A stretch of 64,000 nucleotides of DNA from Thauera terpenica 58Eu. Lineage in GTDB: Bacteria > Pseudomonadota > Gammaproteobacteria > Burkholderiales > Rhodocyclaceae. Shown in pieces: positions 17,859 through 27,479 of this stretch. Where the stretch lies: positions 293,413-357,412 of the forward strand of contig NZ_ATJV01000001.1 of the NCBI RefSeq assembly GCF_000443165.1, in the 5' to 3' direction. Position 1 is the stretch's first letter. Each line of letters opens with the position of its first letter. Both the position numbers and the translations under genes were made by a program. Under the pieces are notes generated by a model that saw only the letters and a program-made list of their open reading frames with translations, did not search any database and was not told where the DNA came from.

Positions 17859-19175
17859 ATGAATAGCCCGATCTCCCTCAAGCAACTTCCGCAAACGCAG
17901 CTCTTTGGCAAGAACGATGTATTCGTGCTGTTTGGCGAACTCTTCGGCCGCGGTTACGCCAGCGGCCTGGTCAATGAAGCGCGCAAGGCAGGCATGGACA
18001 TCGTCGGCATCACGGTCGGCCGCCGCGACGAGAACAACGCGCTGCGCGCCTTGAACGCCGAGGAGCTCGCCGCCGCCGAAGCCAACCTGGGCGGGCGCAT
18101 CATCAACCTGCCGCTGATGGCGGGCTTCGACATGGATGCACCGGCGGGCGAGCCCACTCCCACCGATCTGCTCAACAAGATGACGCTGAAGACCTGGGAG
18201 CAGGACAAGCTCGACTGGGCCCACATCGACACATGCCGCGCGCTCGGCACCCAGCGCTTCAAGGACGGCGTGACCCAGGTCATGAGCGAGCTCGAGGGCA
18301 TGATCGGCGCCGGACGCAACGTCCTCTTCGCCCACACCATGGCGGGAGGCATCCCGCGCGCCAAGGTGTTCATGGTGATCGCCAACCGCATCTACAAAGG
18401 CCGCGGCGAGCGCTTCATGTCCTCGCAGAGCCTGCTCGACAGCGATCTGGGCAAGCTCATCCTGCAAAATTTCGACGAAGTCTCGGCCAACACCTTCGAA
18501 CACCTCATCGCAGGCAGTGCCGCGCTGCGCGCGCGCATCGAGGCCGAGGGTGGCCAGGTGCGCTACACGGCCTACGGTTACCACGGCACCGAAGTCCTCA
18601 TCGGCGACGATTACCAATGGCAGACCTACACCAACTACACCCAGGGCTACGCCAAGATGCGGCTCGAGCGCATCGCGCAAGCGGCCTGGGACAAGGGCAT
18701 CAAGGCCACGGTGTACAACTGCCCGGAGATCCGCACCAACTCGACCGACGTCTTCGCTGGCGTCGAGCTGCCGCTGATCGCGCTGCTGCGCGCACTGAAG
18801 AAGGAAGGCGGCGGCGCCTGGGCCGAGGCCCAGTGGCAAGCCTGCCGCGCGCTGCTCGCCGAAGGCGTGACCCTGGAAGACGTGCTGCAGAAAATCGCAG
18901 ACTTCCACGGCAGCGAGGTGATGCAGCCCTACCGCGACTTCGCCGCCTGGCCGATGCCCAACAGCCCGGCCCAGGCCGACCTGCAGATCGGCACCTCGGA
19001 GGCCATCGTCAACATGCACAAGGACCGCGGCGCGCTCACCACCGACCTGCTCAGCACCCTGGTGCTGGAAGCGACCGGCGCCCTGATGCTGCGCGAAAGC
19101 GCCGCCCCCAGCGGGCCGGTGCTGTGGCTCAACCACGATATCATCGCCCGCCAGTTGAACCAGATCCACGCCTGA
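17859..19175 (+). CDS. Probable enoyl-ACP reductase of the FabMG family
   Basis: A 438-residue cytoplasmic protein I recognise, with moderate confidence, as the FabMG group of enoyl-ACP reductase-like enzymes, a triclosan-insensitive type first found in metagenomes. If so, it reduces the enoyl-ACP double bond in the last step of each fatty-acid elongation cycle. Visible features are an N-terminal Rossmann-like segment (DVFVLFGELFGRGYASGL, residues 20-37), VLFAHTMAGGIPRAKVF, the tyrosine-rich VRYTAYGYHGTEVLIGDD and ATVYNCPEIRTNSTDVF. No signal peptide or membrane segment is seen. It is monocistronic, with a possible -10 (TACAAT at 17808-17813). If the assignment is wrong, it remains a conserved protein of unknown role. 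Confidence 0.5.
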   Translation: MNSPISLKQLPQTQLFGKNDVFVLFGELFGRGYASGLVNEARKAGMDIVGITVGRRDENNALRALNAEELAAAEANLGGRIINLPLMAGFDMDAPAGEPTPTDLLNKMTLKTWEQDKLDWAHIDTCRALGTQRFKDGVTQVMSELEGMIGAGRNVLFAHTMAGGIPRAKVFMVIANRIYKGRGERFMSSQSLLDSDLGKLILQNFDEVSANTFEHLIAGSAALRARIEAEGGQVRYTAYGYHGTEVLIGDDYQWQTYTNYTQGYAKMRLERIAQAAWDKGIKATVYNCPEIRTNSTDVFAGVELPLIALLRALKKEGGGAWAEAQWQACRALLAEGVTLEDVLQKIADFHGSEVMQPYRDFAAWPMPNSPAQADLQIGTSEAIVNMHKDRGALTTDLLSTLVLEATGALMLRESAAPSGPVLWLNHDIIARQLNQIHA

Positions 19176-19254
19176 GCCTGGCCACCGCGCCCGCCCCCGC
19201 ACAGGGCTGGGCGCCACGGATTCCTGCTCAAGCCACCGTCCGCAAGCCGGACGC

Positions 19255-20640
19255 TCAGAGCAGCGCCGCACTGAGCTCATCGATCGCAGCCTCTCGCTCC
19301 TCGTCGCCGTCCTCGTCCACCCACTCGGGATGGGCGCGCGCCCTTGCCAGCGCAGCGGGCAGGCTACCCTTGCGCCAGCGCTCGGCCACCTGGGCGCCTT
19401 CGATGCCGGCATCGGCCATCGGCTCACCGACCTCGATCGGGCTCAAAGCCGCATGACCGCGCCCCTCCAGCGCCAGCAACAGCTGGCGCTGACGCAGCGC
19501 GACCAGGCGCAGGATGGCATCGTCCACGCTGAGTTCGCGGTGGCCACGCAGCTTGGCGGCGATGCGCTCACCGTAGTGGCCGAAGGTCTGCCACAGCCCG
19601 CCGGCAAGCGCCCCCAGCGCAGCGGCAGCGCCCAGGGTGAGGCCACCGGTCATGAGGTCTATGCCCACCCCGGCCGCGGCCCCTGCCGCCGCCCCGGAGG
19701 ACAGGCGAATGCCCATCTGGCGCAGGGTTTCGGGGTTGAACAAGTCGTCGTCCCAGCGCCCTTCAGTGAGCGGCAGCGCGCTGGTGCGGGCATCGTCGGC
19801 GCGGAAGCGGTACAGGCTCAGCAAGGCCTCGACGCAGGCCTGCTCGCGCCGACGCACACTGGCGCGCAGGCCGTCGACCGCGGCCTGCAGCGCAGGCGCG
19901 GAGGCATCGCTCAGGTGCTCGCGCCGCGCCGCCAGTTCCAGCAGCAACTCGGCCACCAGGCGGCGCGCAGCGTGTCGACGCGCTTCAGCTTCGCGCACGC
20001 GCGCGTCGACCAGTCGCTGCAGCGCCGGGCGGTATGCATGCATCAAGGTGGCCAGGGTGTCGAACAGCTCGCGCTCGCCATCCAGGGCCGGCGCCACGCT
20101 ATCGAAACTGACCGCCACGTGCAGGCTGAGGCGGGCGAGCGCAGCGCGCCAGTCATCGACGCGGGCGTCAGGCGAGGCAACGAAATTGAGCACCGGCAGC
20201 AAGGGCCGCGCACACGCCGCGAGCAGGGCGAGCTCATCGCGGTGCTTGGGCAATACCGGATCGCGCGCATCGACGACGTAGAGCGCGGCATCGCTGGCGA
20301 GCATCTGGCGCAAGACCTTGGCCTCCTGCTCAAAACGATCATGGGCCTCAGGCGCAGCGAGAAAGCGCGCGACACGGTCGGGGCCATCGATGCGCTCGCC
20401 GGCCAGCGCCAGGGTATCGACAAACTCGAGCAGGGCGATGGCGTCTTCCATGCCCGGCGTGTCGAACAACTCGATCGCCGGCTCGCCGTCGGCAAGCAGG
20501 CGCAAGCCTTCGACGTGGCGGGTGGTGCCCGCCGCATCCGAGACCTCACCAAAGGCCACATCGCGCGCCAGGGTGCGCAACAGGGAAGTCTTGCCGGTAT
20601 TGGTGTGGCCGACGACGGCAACTCGCAGGATCTCGCTCAT
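19255..20640 (-). CDS. GTPase with DUF3482 domain
   Basis: A 461-residue Era/HflX-like GTPase. The G1 loop GHTNTGKTS is at residues 11-19, G2 probably lies in the DAAGTTRHVEG stretch, and G3 is DTPG near residue 60. The usual G4 NKxD is absent; the equivalent strand reads LPVLNFVASPDAR, a variation that seems normal for this group but makes nucleotide specificity uncertain. After residue 250 comes the DUF3482 region, with a glycine/alanine-rich hydrophobic hairpin ([19 protein letters not shown] and on) that could insert in a membrane. The start overlaps the stop of the DUF2868 gene (ATGA). The two are a conserved pair, so the GTPase probably acts on or with that membrane protein. Function unknown. 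Confidence 0.85.
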   Translation of the reverse strand: MSEILRVAVVGHTNTGKTSLLRTLARDVAFGEVSDAAGTTRHVEGLRLLADGEPAIELFDTPGMEDAIALLEFVDTLALAGERIDGPDRVARFLAAPEAHDRFEQEAKVLRQMLASDAALYVVDARDPVLPKHRDELALLAACARPLLPVLNFVASPDARVDDWRAALARLSLHVAVSFDSVAPALDGERELFDTLATLMHAYRPALQRLVDARVREAEARRHAARRLVAELLLELAARREHLSDASAPALQAAVDGLRASVRRREQACVEALLSLYRFRADDARTSALPLTEGRWDDDLFNPETLRQMGIRLSSGAAAGAAAGVGIDLMTGGLTLGAAAALGALAGGLWQTFGHYGERIAAKLRGHRELSVDDAILRLVALRQRQLLLALEGRGHAALSPIEVGEPMADAGIEGAQVAERWRKGSLPAALARARAHPEWVDEDGDEEREAAIDELSAALL

Positions 20641-22118
20641 GGCCTGTGCTCCGCATCCTGGGCCAGCAGCCAGTCGCGCGCGGCGGAGGCGTCGAGCAGC
20701 AGCGCTTCGGGCGCGAAGCCAAGCCGCGCCAGGCCTTCACGCCACTGCGGCAGCCGGCTGGCAGCAGGCTGTTCAGGCCCGGGAGCGGCCGCCAGCGCCC
20801 AGACCCGAGTGTCGAGCGCATGCTCGACGAGCTCGGCGATGAGCCCGAGATTGCCGCGATCGGGGGTGCGGCGCGGGTCCACCGCGATCAGCAGCCGGCG
20901 CGGCGGGTGGGCGGAGAAGCGCTGCAGCGCCGCCCGGCGCTGCTCGCCGCTGTCGAGCCGACCCGCATCGCAGCGTACAAAATCCTCGTTGAGCGCGCCC
21001 GGATGCGCCCCGACCAGCTCAGGCACGGACGGTGGCCAGCTCAGGTCGGCACCCAGCTCGAGCGCGACCAGCGCTGCCGCGCCCGCACCTTCTGGCGTTA
21101 CCGCCGGTCGCGGCAACCAGCCACTGCGTTTGTGCTCGGGGTCGCGCACGCCGATGCGTTCGCTCTCGGGCAAGAGCAGCGGGCGCAGGCGGGCATAGCC
21201 CGCGCGGCTCAGGTCCAGACGCAGGGCGCGCAGCGTGCTCAGCCACAGGCCAGCACACGCCGCCGCCAGCAGCACCCGCGGCAGCACGCCATACACCAGC
21301 AGCGCACCCAGCAGCCACCCTGCCCAGGCGCGCCGCCCGCCCTCCTGCAGCATGGGCGCATCACCGCTGGCCGCCACCGTGGCCGCGTCGGGCACCGGAA
21401 ACCCGAGCGCGGCCGGCAGCCTGCCAAGCACCTCGGTCAGTGACACGAACACATCGGCAGGCAGGATGGTGGTCTCCCACACGAAGCCATAAAGACGGGT
21501 GGCGAGCAGCGTCACCACGCCCAACGCGGCACCCAGCAGCGCAAGCGCCCACAGGCCGTGGCTGACCGCGCCCAGCCCCCAGCTCGCCACCCGTCCCTGG
21601 CCCAGCAGGCTGCCCAGGGCCAGCGGCAGATCCGCAGCTGCCGGCGAACGATCGAAGGCCGACACCAGCCACAGCCACAGCCGACCCAAAGCACCCCCCG
21701 CATGCGGCCCGACGCGCGCGCGGCGCGCCTGCAGCACGGTGGCCAGCACCCACAGCAGCAGGCTCAAGAGATTGACCCCCAGCAGCCCGCCCAGCGCCCA
21801 CACCACATTCACCGCGCGGCTGCCATCGCCCAGCACCCCGGCCGCGGCGCCAAAGCCCAACACCAAGGCCAGCACCGCAGCACCGCCCAGGGCCAGGCGC
21901 GCGCGCCCGTGCCAGCGCAGGATGGCAGCGCGCCAGCCCTCGCGTGCGCCGAGTTCGGTGGCACGCCGCAACACGCGGGTCTCGAAGTCAGGGGCGGCAG
22001 TGCGTGCAGCGACCAGCGCACTGCGGTCCTCGAGGGCACCGTGGCGCTCTTCGTGGCGACGCACCAGCTCTGCCAGCCAGCGTGCCTCGAAGGGGGAAAG
22101 GGCAATAGGATCAGTCAA
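20637..22118 (-). CDS. DUF2868 membrane protein, partner of the DUF3482 GTPase
   Basis: An inner-membrane protein of about 493 residues. It has a soluble N-terminal helix region (FEARWLAELVRRHEERHGAL), four or more hydrophobic segments between residues 90 and 300, and a soluble C-terminal half (RLLIAVDPRRTPDRGNLGLIAEL) that looks like a GTPase-style alpha/beta fold. It is always found beside a DUF3482 GTPase and is translationally coupled to it here. The start is uncertain: TTG at 22118 gives a protein beginning like its relatives, while ATG at 22196 would add 26 residues; neither has a clear ribosome binding site. Biological role unknown; a membrane stress or transport role has no direct support. 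Confidence 0.8.
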   Translation of the reverse strand: MTDPIALSPFEARWLAELVRRHEERHGALEDRSALVAARTAAPDFETRVLRRATELGAREGWRAAILRWHGRARLALGGAAVLALVLGFGAAAGVLGDGSRAVNVVWALGGLLGVNLLSLLLWVLATVLQARRARVGPHAGGALGRLWLWLVSAFDRSPAAADLPLALGSLLGQGRVASWGLGAVSHGLWALALLGAALGVVTLLATRLYGFVWETTILPADVFVSLTEVLGRLPAALGFPVPDAATVAASGDAPMLQEGGRRAWAGWLLGALLVYGVLPRVLLAAACAGLWLSTLRALRLDLSRAGYARLRPLLLPESERIGVRDPEHKRSGWLPRPAVTPEGAGAAALVALELGADLSWPPSVPELVGAHPGALNEDFVRCDAGRLDSGEQRRAALQRFSAHPPRRLLIAVDPRRTPDRGNLGLIAELVEHALDTRVWALAAAPGPEQPAASRLPQWREGLARLGFAPEALLLDASAARDWLLAQDAEHRP

Positions 22119-22313
22119 GGTTGAACAGGCCAGATGGAGGGACCCGATTGCGGGCCATACGCTGACAGGATAACAAGCACCGCCGCTGAGCCGCATCCGG
22201 ATCAGCGTTCGGTGTCACCTGCGGCGGGCATCAATGCTAACCTTTCCGCGTCGGGGGCTGGGCTGCACGGCGCCCCCCCGCTTCATTCAACCGACTCTGT
22301 TACGGAACTCCCC

Positions 22314-22790
22314 ATGACCCGATCGCCCCGTCTTCTGCTCACCCTCTTGCTGGGCGCACTGTCCGTCGCCAGTCCCGCGCAGGCCGAGTCCATGTCCTGC
22401 CCCAGCCTCGCTGAGGCGGTACAGGTGGCGGCCTGCCCGAGCGAAGAAGAACTGCGCTACACCTTCCTCGGCTTCTGCGGCGATGGCGCCCGCCTGTATG
22501 GCGGTGACGTGCTGACCTGCGCCACCTTTGAAAACTATCGCGCCGCCAAGAACTATGCGCTGTGGGAGTCGGCTGACGGCCAGTTCAGTGGCTACCTGTC
22601 ATGCAATGTGGCGGCGGACACCATTCATGCATCCAAAGCCCAGCGCATGCACGCGCAGCGCAAGGGCAACCTGTCGCGTCTGATCTGCGACTACGACAAT
22701 GAGCACCGCCTGATCCATCGTACCAAGGCCATCTGCAAGGTTGAAGCCGAGGATTGCAGCGCCGGCGAGTGCCGCGCCGTGTGCGAATAA
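22314..22790 (+). CDS. Small exported cysteine-rich protein
   Basis: A 158-residue hypothetical protein with a clear signal peptide (RLLLTLLLGALSVASPAQAES, cleavage after AQA) and ten cysteines in the mature part, spaced as expected for disulfide bonds in the periplasm. The central stretch FENYRAAKNYALWESADGQF recalls short secreted repeat-type proteins, but I do not recognise a family. The ATG at 22314 is chosen because it makes the signal peptide; the reading frame continues 60 codons upstream without a plausible start. It is divergent from DUF2868 and convergent with the efflux operon. Confidence 0.65.
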   Translation: MTRSPRLLLTLLLGALSVASPAQAESMSCPSLAEAVQVAACPSEEELRYTFLGFCGDGARLYGGDVLTCATFENYRAAKNYALWESADGQFSGYLSCNVAADTIHASKAQRMHAQRKGNLSRLICDYDNEHRLIHRTKAICKVEAEDCSAGECRAVCE

Positions 22791-22854
22791 GCCCACTGAG
22801 CACAGCCGCAGGGCGCGTCCAGCGCCTGCACTGCGCTCAGGCGCTGTCGACCAC

Positions 22855-22870
22855 AGGGGCGATCGCCCCT
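22855..22870. terminator. Perfect 16-base palindrome between convergent genes
   Basis: AGGGGCGATCGCCCCT reads the same on both strands and lies four bases beyond the efflux outer-membrane gene's stop. It could act as a short bidirectional terminator stem, though no T run follows and a perfect palindrome leaves no loop unless the centre opens. Confidence 0.35.
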
Positions 22871-22874
22871 AGCC

Positions 22875-24302
22875 TCACTGCCAGCCGCCGCCGAGCACCT
22901 TGTACAGTGCGACGCGGTTGCTCGCATCGGACAGGCGCGCGGCGATCAGGGCCTGCTCGGAGACATACAGCGAACGCTGGGCGTCGAGCAGGCCGAGGTA
23001 GCTGTCGACACCGGCCTCGTAGCGCGCCTCGGAGAGCTCGAAGCTCCGCTTTGCCGCTTCCACCAGCTTGCGCTGTGCATCGAGCTGCTCGCCCAGGGTG
23101 GCGCGCTCGGCGAGCGCGTCGGCGACCTCGCGGAAAGCCGACTGGATCGTCTTCTCGTACTGCGCGACATTGATGTCGCGCTGGATTTCCGCGACGTCGA
23201 GGCTGGCCTGCAGCCGCCCGCCCTCGAAGATCGGCAGACGAATCTGCGGGATGAAGCTCCACACCCCTGAGCCGCCATCAAACAGTCCTCCGAGCGATGC
23301 ACTCGCGCTGCCGACGTTGGCCGTCAGCGTGATGCTCGGAAAGAAGGCGGCGCGGGCAGCACCGATGTTGGCGTTGGCCGCACGCAGCGCGTATTCAGCC
23401 TGCACCACATCGGGGCGACGGGTAAGCACTTCGGACGGTACACCTGGCGGCAGTTCGACAACACTGACGAGCGCCTCATTCAGGTTCTCGGCACGCAATT
23501 CAGCCGGCACCCCGGCGCCGACCACCAGCGCCAGCGCATTCTCGTCCTGGGCAAGCATTGCAACATAGCGCGCCGCATCGGCACGGGCAGTTTGCAACAA
23601 GGTCTCGGCCTGGTGCAGATCAAGTGCCGACACCGCGCCGGCGTCGAAGCTGCGCTGGGTCAGATCAAGCGATTCCTTCCGCGTATCGAAGGTGCTGCGC
23701 GCCAGGGCGAGACGCTCGCGCGTGGCAGCCACTCGCAGCCAGTTGTTGGCGACTTCGGCAACCAGACTGATCTGGGCGCTGCGGCGGGCCTCTTCGGTGC
23801 CGAGATAGGTTTGCAACGCCTGCTGCTCAAGGCTGCGCACACGACCGAAAAAGTCCAGTTCGTAGGACGCAAAACCCAGGTTGGCGCTGTACTGACGGTT
23901 GACGCCCGAGTCGCCAGTGGGGCTGAGATCACCCGGCACGCGCTGCGCGCTCTGGCCCCCGCCGGCCGAAATCGAGGGGAACAGGTCAGCGCGCTGAATG
24001 CCGTACTGCGCCCGCGCACGTTCGATGTTGAGCGCGGCGATACGCAAATCCCGGTTGTTTTCCAGGGCCAGCGCAATCACCTCGCGCAAGCGCGCATCGA
24101 CAAAGTAATCACGCCAGACGATGGTGTCGGCTGGCGCTTGCGCAGCGTTGGCAGGCCCAGCATCGACGGCCGCCGATTGCGGAAAACTCGCCGGTACGGG
24201 CGCCGCAGGGCGCTCAAAAGTCGGGATCATCGAGCAGGCACCCAGCGTGGTGGTGGCCAGCGCGAGTGCGAGCGTGCGTAAAGGGTGGCGGGGCAGTCTC
24301 AT
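22875..24302 (-). CDS. RND efflux outer-membrane channel lipoprotein (OprM/NodT type)
   Basis: Outer-membrane exit duct of the tripartite pump. The 475-residue protein begins with a lipoprotein signal (LGACS, lipid-attached Cys near residue 23) followed by the family start MIPTFERPAAPVPASFP. It has the two TolC-like helical repeats, seen in IALALENNRDLRIAALNIERARAQYGIQRADLFPSI and again in the RPDVVQAEYALRAANANIGAARAAFFPSI half. ATG at 24302 lies two bases from the end of the pump gene; the longer frame start would add 16 residues before the lipoprotein signal. It is last in the operon adaptor-pump-channel. Confidence 0.93.
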   Translation of the reverse strand: MRLPRHPLRTLALALATTTLGACSMIPTFERPAAPVPASFPQSAAVDAGPANAAQAPADTIVWRDYFVDARLREVIALALENNRDLRIAALNIERARAQYGIQRADLFPSISAGGGQSAQRVPGDLSPTGDSGVNRQYSANLGFASYELDFFGRVRSLEQQALQTYLGTEEARRSAQISLVAEVANNWLRVAATRERLALARSTFDTRKESLDLTQRSFDAGAVSALDLHQAETLLQTARADAARYVAMLAQDENALALVVGAGVPAELRAENLNEALVSVVELPPGVPSEVLTRRPDVVQAEYALRAANANIGAARAAFFPSITLTANVGSASASLGGLFDGGSGVWSFIPQIRLPIFEGGRLQASLDVAEIQRDINVAQYEKTIQSAFREVADALAERATLGEQLDAQRKLVEAAKRSFELSEARYEAGVDSYLGLLDAQRSLYVSEQALIAARLSDASNRVALYKVLGGGWQ

Positions 24303-24303
24303 G

Positions 24304-27300
24304 TCAGTTGTCCTCCTGGACGATAGGCTTGTCAGCCGAGGTGGCGTCATCGGCAGGTGCGTCCGCGAAGATGCGCTTGATCACGACGTAGAACAATGGG
24401 ACGTAAAAAATGCCGAGCAGCGTTGCCGCAATCGTGCCGCCCAGCACGCCGGTGCCGATCGCGTTCTGGCTGCCGGCGCCGGCGCCAGTTGCGCGTGCAA
24501 GTGGCAGCACCCCGAAACCAAAGGCCAGTGAAGTCATCAGAATGGGGCGCAGACGCAGCCGTACCGCCTTCAGCGTCGCCGCAATCAACTCCGTGCCAGC
24601 CTCCATTTCAGCCTTGGCGAATTCGACGATCAGAATCGCATTTTTGGACGACAAGCCGATCGTCGCCAACAGACCGACCTGGAAATAGATGTCGTTCGAC
24701 AAACCGCGCCCGGTCGCGGCAAGCAACGCACCGAGCACGCCCAACGGCACCACCAGCATCACCGCAAACGGCACTGACCAGCTTTCGTACAGTGCGGCAA
24801 GACACAGAAACACCACCAGCAGCGACAGCGCATACAGCGCCGGCGCCTGGGAACCACTACGGCGCTCCTCATAGGACGTGCCCGACCACTCAAAGCCGAT
24901 GCCTTGCGGCAACTTCGCCATGATCTCCTCGACTGCTGCCATCGCTTCGCCCGACGACAGGCCAGGCCCGGCCTGACCGAGGATTTCCATCGACGACTGG
25001 CCGTTGAAGCGCTCCAGACGCGGTGAGCCGTAGGTCCAGTGCGAACTGGCAAAGGCCGAGAACGGCACCATCTCGCCCGCCTTGTTACGCACGTACCACT
25101 TGTCGAGATCCTCTTGCGACATGCGCGCAGGCGCGTCGCCCTGCAGATACACCTTCTTGATCCGGCCCCGATCGAGGAAGTCATTGATATAGCTGCCGCC
25201 CCAGGCGGTGGCCAGCGTATCGTTGATATCGGCCACGCTCACGCCCAAGGCACCGGCGCGGGCATGATCGATATCGAGCTTGAGCTCGGCGACGTCCTCC
25301 TGGCCGTTCGGTCGCACGCCGGTGAGACGCTTGTCCTGTGCCGCCATGGCGAGAAACTGGTTGCGTGCGGCAAGCAGCGCCTGGTGGCCAAGCCCTGCCC
25401 TGTCCTGCATCTGCACGGTGAAGCCGCCTGAGGTGCCGAGTTCGATCACCGCCGGTGGCACGAAGGCAAACACCATCGCTTCACGGATCTGCGCATAGGC
25501 GGCCATCGCCCGGTCGGCGACCGACTGGACGTCGGTCCCGGGCGCGGTGCGCTCATCCCAGTGGCGCAGGTTCACGAAGGCAATGCCCATGTTCTGTCCA
25601 CTGCCGCCGAAACTGAAGCCGGCCACGGTGAAGATGGCGCGCACGGTATCCTGCTCGTTTTCCAGGAAGTGGTTCTCGACTTTTTCCAGCACGGCCAGGG
25701 TGCGCTCCTGGGTTGCCCCCGCTGGCAGCACGATCTGGTTGAACATGACCCCTTGGTCTTCTTCCGGCAGAAAGGAAGTGGGCATTTTCAGGAACAGCAG
25801 CACCAGTACACCGACGATGGCGACATAGATGGCGATGAAGCGCAGGCTGCGCCTGGACATGCTGCCGACGGCCGACTCGTAGCGCCGCGTCGTACGGTCG
25901 AACTTGTGGTTGAACCAGCGGAAAAAACGGCCCAGAAATCCGCTTCCGCTGTGCGCCTGCCCCTTATCCACCGGCTTGAGCAAGGTTGCACACAGCGCCG
26001 GGGTGAATACGATCGCCACCACCACTGACAGCGCCATGGCGGAGACGATGGTGATGGAGAACTGGCGGTAGATGACGCCGGTCGAACCGCCAAAAAACGC
26101 CATCGGCACGAACACCGCCGACAGCACGAGACCGATGCCGATCAAGGCACCGGTGATCTGATCCATCGAGCGCTTGGCGGCCTCCTTTGGCGACAAGCCC
26201 TCGTCTGTCATCAAACGCTCGACGTTCTCGACCACCACGATCGCGTCATCCACCAGCAAACCGATCGCCAGCACCATGCCGAACATCGTCAGCGTATTGA
26301 TGGAAAAACCGAAGGCCGCCATGAGGCCGAAGGTCCCCAGCAGCACCACCGGGATGGCCATCGTCGGGATCAGCGTGGCGCGCAGGTTCTGCAGGAACAG
26401 GTACATGACGAGGAAGACCAGCACCACGGCTTCGATCAGCGTGTACACCACCGACTCGATCGAGATCTTGACGAAGGGCGTGGTGTCGAAGGGCACGACG
26501 TAATCCACCCCGGCCGGGAAATAGGTTTTCATCTCGTCGAGCTTGGCGCGCACGGCCTCGGCAGTCTCGAGTGCATTTGCGCCCGCCGCGAGGCGAATAC
26601 CCATGCCCGCGGAGGTGCGTCCATTGAAGCGCGCGACCGTGCCGTAGTTCTCGGCGCCGATCTCGACCCGCGCAACATCACGCAGGCGCACCTCGCCACC
26701 CTGTGCGCTGGTGCGCAAAAGAATGTCCTCGAACTGACCCACGGTTTGCAGCCGACTTTGCGCCGTGATCGTGGCGTTGAAGCCCTGGCCGGGCACGGCC
26801 GGTGTGCCACCGAGCTGTCCGGCCGAGACCTGTGCGTTCTGCGCCAGCAAGGCGGTGCGCACATCCCCGGGAGTCAAGCGGTAATTGGTCAGCCGCGCCG
26901 GATCCAGCCAGACCCGCATTGCATACTGTGCACCGAAAACCTGCACTTCCCCCACGCCTTCGACCCGCGACAGCGGATCCTGGATCGTGGACACAAGAAA
27001 GTCAGACAGATCGAAGCGGGTCTGATCATCGCCCGACGACACGAAGCCGATCACCATGAGGAAGTTGGCGCCCGACTTGGCGACGGTCACACCCTGCTGC
27101 TGCACGGCCTGCGGCAGCAGCGGAAGCGAAGTCTGGATCTTGTTCTGAACCTGCACCTGGGCGATATCGGGATCGGTGTCGGCAGAAAAGGTGAGCGTGG
27201 TCGAGGCGTTGCCGTAGGCATCGCTGGACGAGCTCATGTACAGCAGGCCGTCGAGACCGGTCATCTTCTGCTCGACGATCTGCGTTACCGAATCCTCCAC

Positions 27301-27468
27301 CGCCTTCGCCGAAGCGCCCGGGTAGCGGGCACTGACGACGATCGCGGGCGGTGCGATGGAAGGGTACTGGGACACCGGCAGCTCGTGAATGGAGAGCGCG
27401 CCGGCCAGCATGATGACGATGGCGATGACCCACGCGAAGATGGGTCGGTCGATGAAGAAGTGGGCCAT
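24304..27468 (-). CDS. RND multidrug efflux pump, HAE1 (AcrB/MexB) family
   Basis: Proton-driven inner-membrane pump of 1054 residues, the AcrB/MexB size. It starts with [17 protein letters not shown], typical of HAE1 pumps. [31 protein letters not shown] and the fourth membrane segment containing [16 protein letters not shown] keep the paired aspartates needed for proton relay. Twelve membrane segments and two large periplasmic loops are evident. AGGGAG lies just before the ATG. It is 11 bases after the adaptor gene and one base before the channel gene. Drug range cannot be read from sequence, but HAE1 pumps usually export hydrophobic, amphiphilic compounds. Confidence 0.95.
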   Translation of the reverse strand: MAHFFIDRPIFAWVIAIVIMLAGALSIHELPVSQYPSIAPPAIVVSARYPGASAKAVEDSVTQIVEQKMTGLDGLLYMSSSSDAYGNASTTLTFSADTDPDIAQVQVQNKIQTSLPLLPQAVQQQGVTVAKSGANFLMVIGFVSSGDDQTRFDLSDFLVSTIQDPLSRVEGVGEVQVFGAQYAMRVWLDPARLTNYRLTPGDVRTALLAQNAQVSAGQLGGTPAVPGQGFNATITAQSRLQTVGQFEDILLRTSAQGGEVRLRDVARVEIGAENYGTVARFNGRTSAGMGIRLAAGANALETAEAVRAKLDEMKTYFPAGVDYVVPFDTTPFVKISIESVVYTLIEAVVLVFLVMYLFLQNLRATLIPTMAIPVVLLGTFGLMAAFGFSINTLTMFGMVLAIGLLVDDAIVVVENVERLMTDEGLSPKEAAKRSMDQITGALIGIGLVLSAVFVPMAFFGGSTGVIYRQFSITIVSAMALSVVVAIVFTPALCATLLKPVDKGQAHSGSGFLGRFFRWFNHKFDRTTRRYESAVGSMSRRSLRFIAIYVAIVGVLVLLFLKMPTSFLPEEDQGVMFNQIVLPAGATQERTLAVLEKVENHFLENEQDTVRAIFTVAGFSFGGSGQNMGIAFVNLRHWDERTAPGTDVQSVADRAMAAYAQIREAMVFAFVPPAVIELGTSGGFTVQMQDRAGLGHQALLAARNQFLAMAAQDKRLTGVRPNGQEDVAELKLDIDHARAGALGVSVADINDTLATAWGGSYINDFLDRGRIKKVYLQGDAPARMSQEDLDKWYVRNKAGEMVPFSAFASSHWTYGSPRLERFNGQSSMEILGQAGPGLSSGEAMAAVEEIMAKLPQGIGFEWSGTSYEERRSGSQAPALYALSLLVVFLCLAALYESWSVPFAVMLVVPLGVLGALLAATGRGLSNDIYFQVGLLATIGLSSKNAILIVEFAKAEMEAGTELIAATLKAVRLRLRPILMTSLAFGFGVLPLARATGAGAGSQNAIGTGVLGGTIAATLLGIFYVPLFYVVIKRIFADAPADDATSADKPIVQEDN

Positions 27469-27479
27469 GGCGTGCTCCC

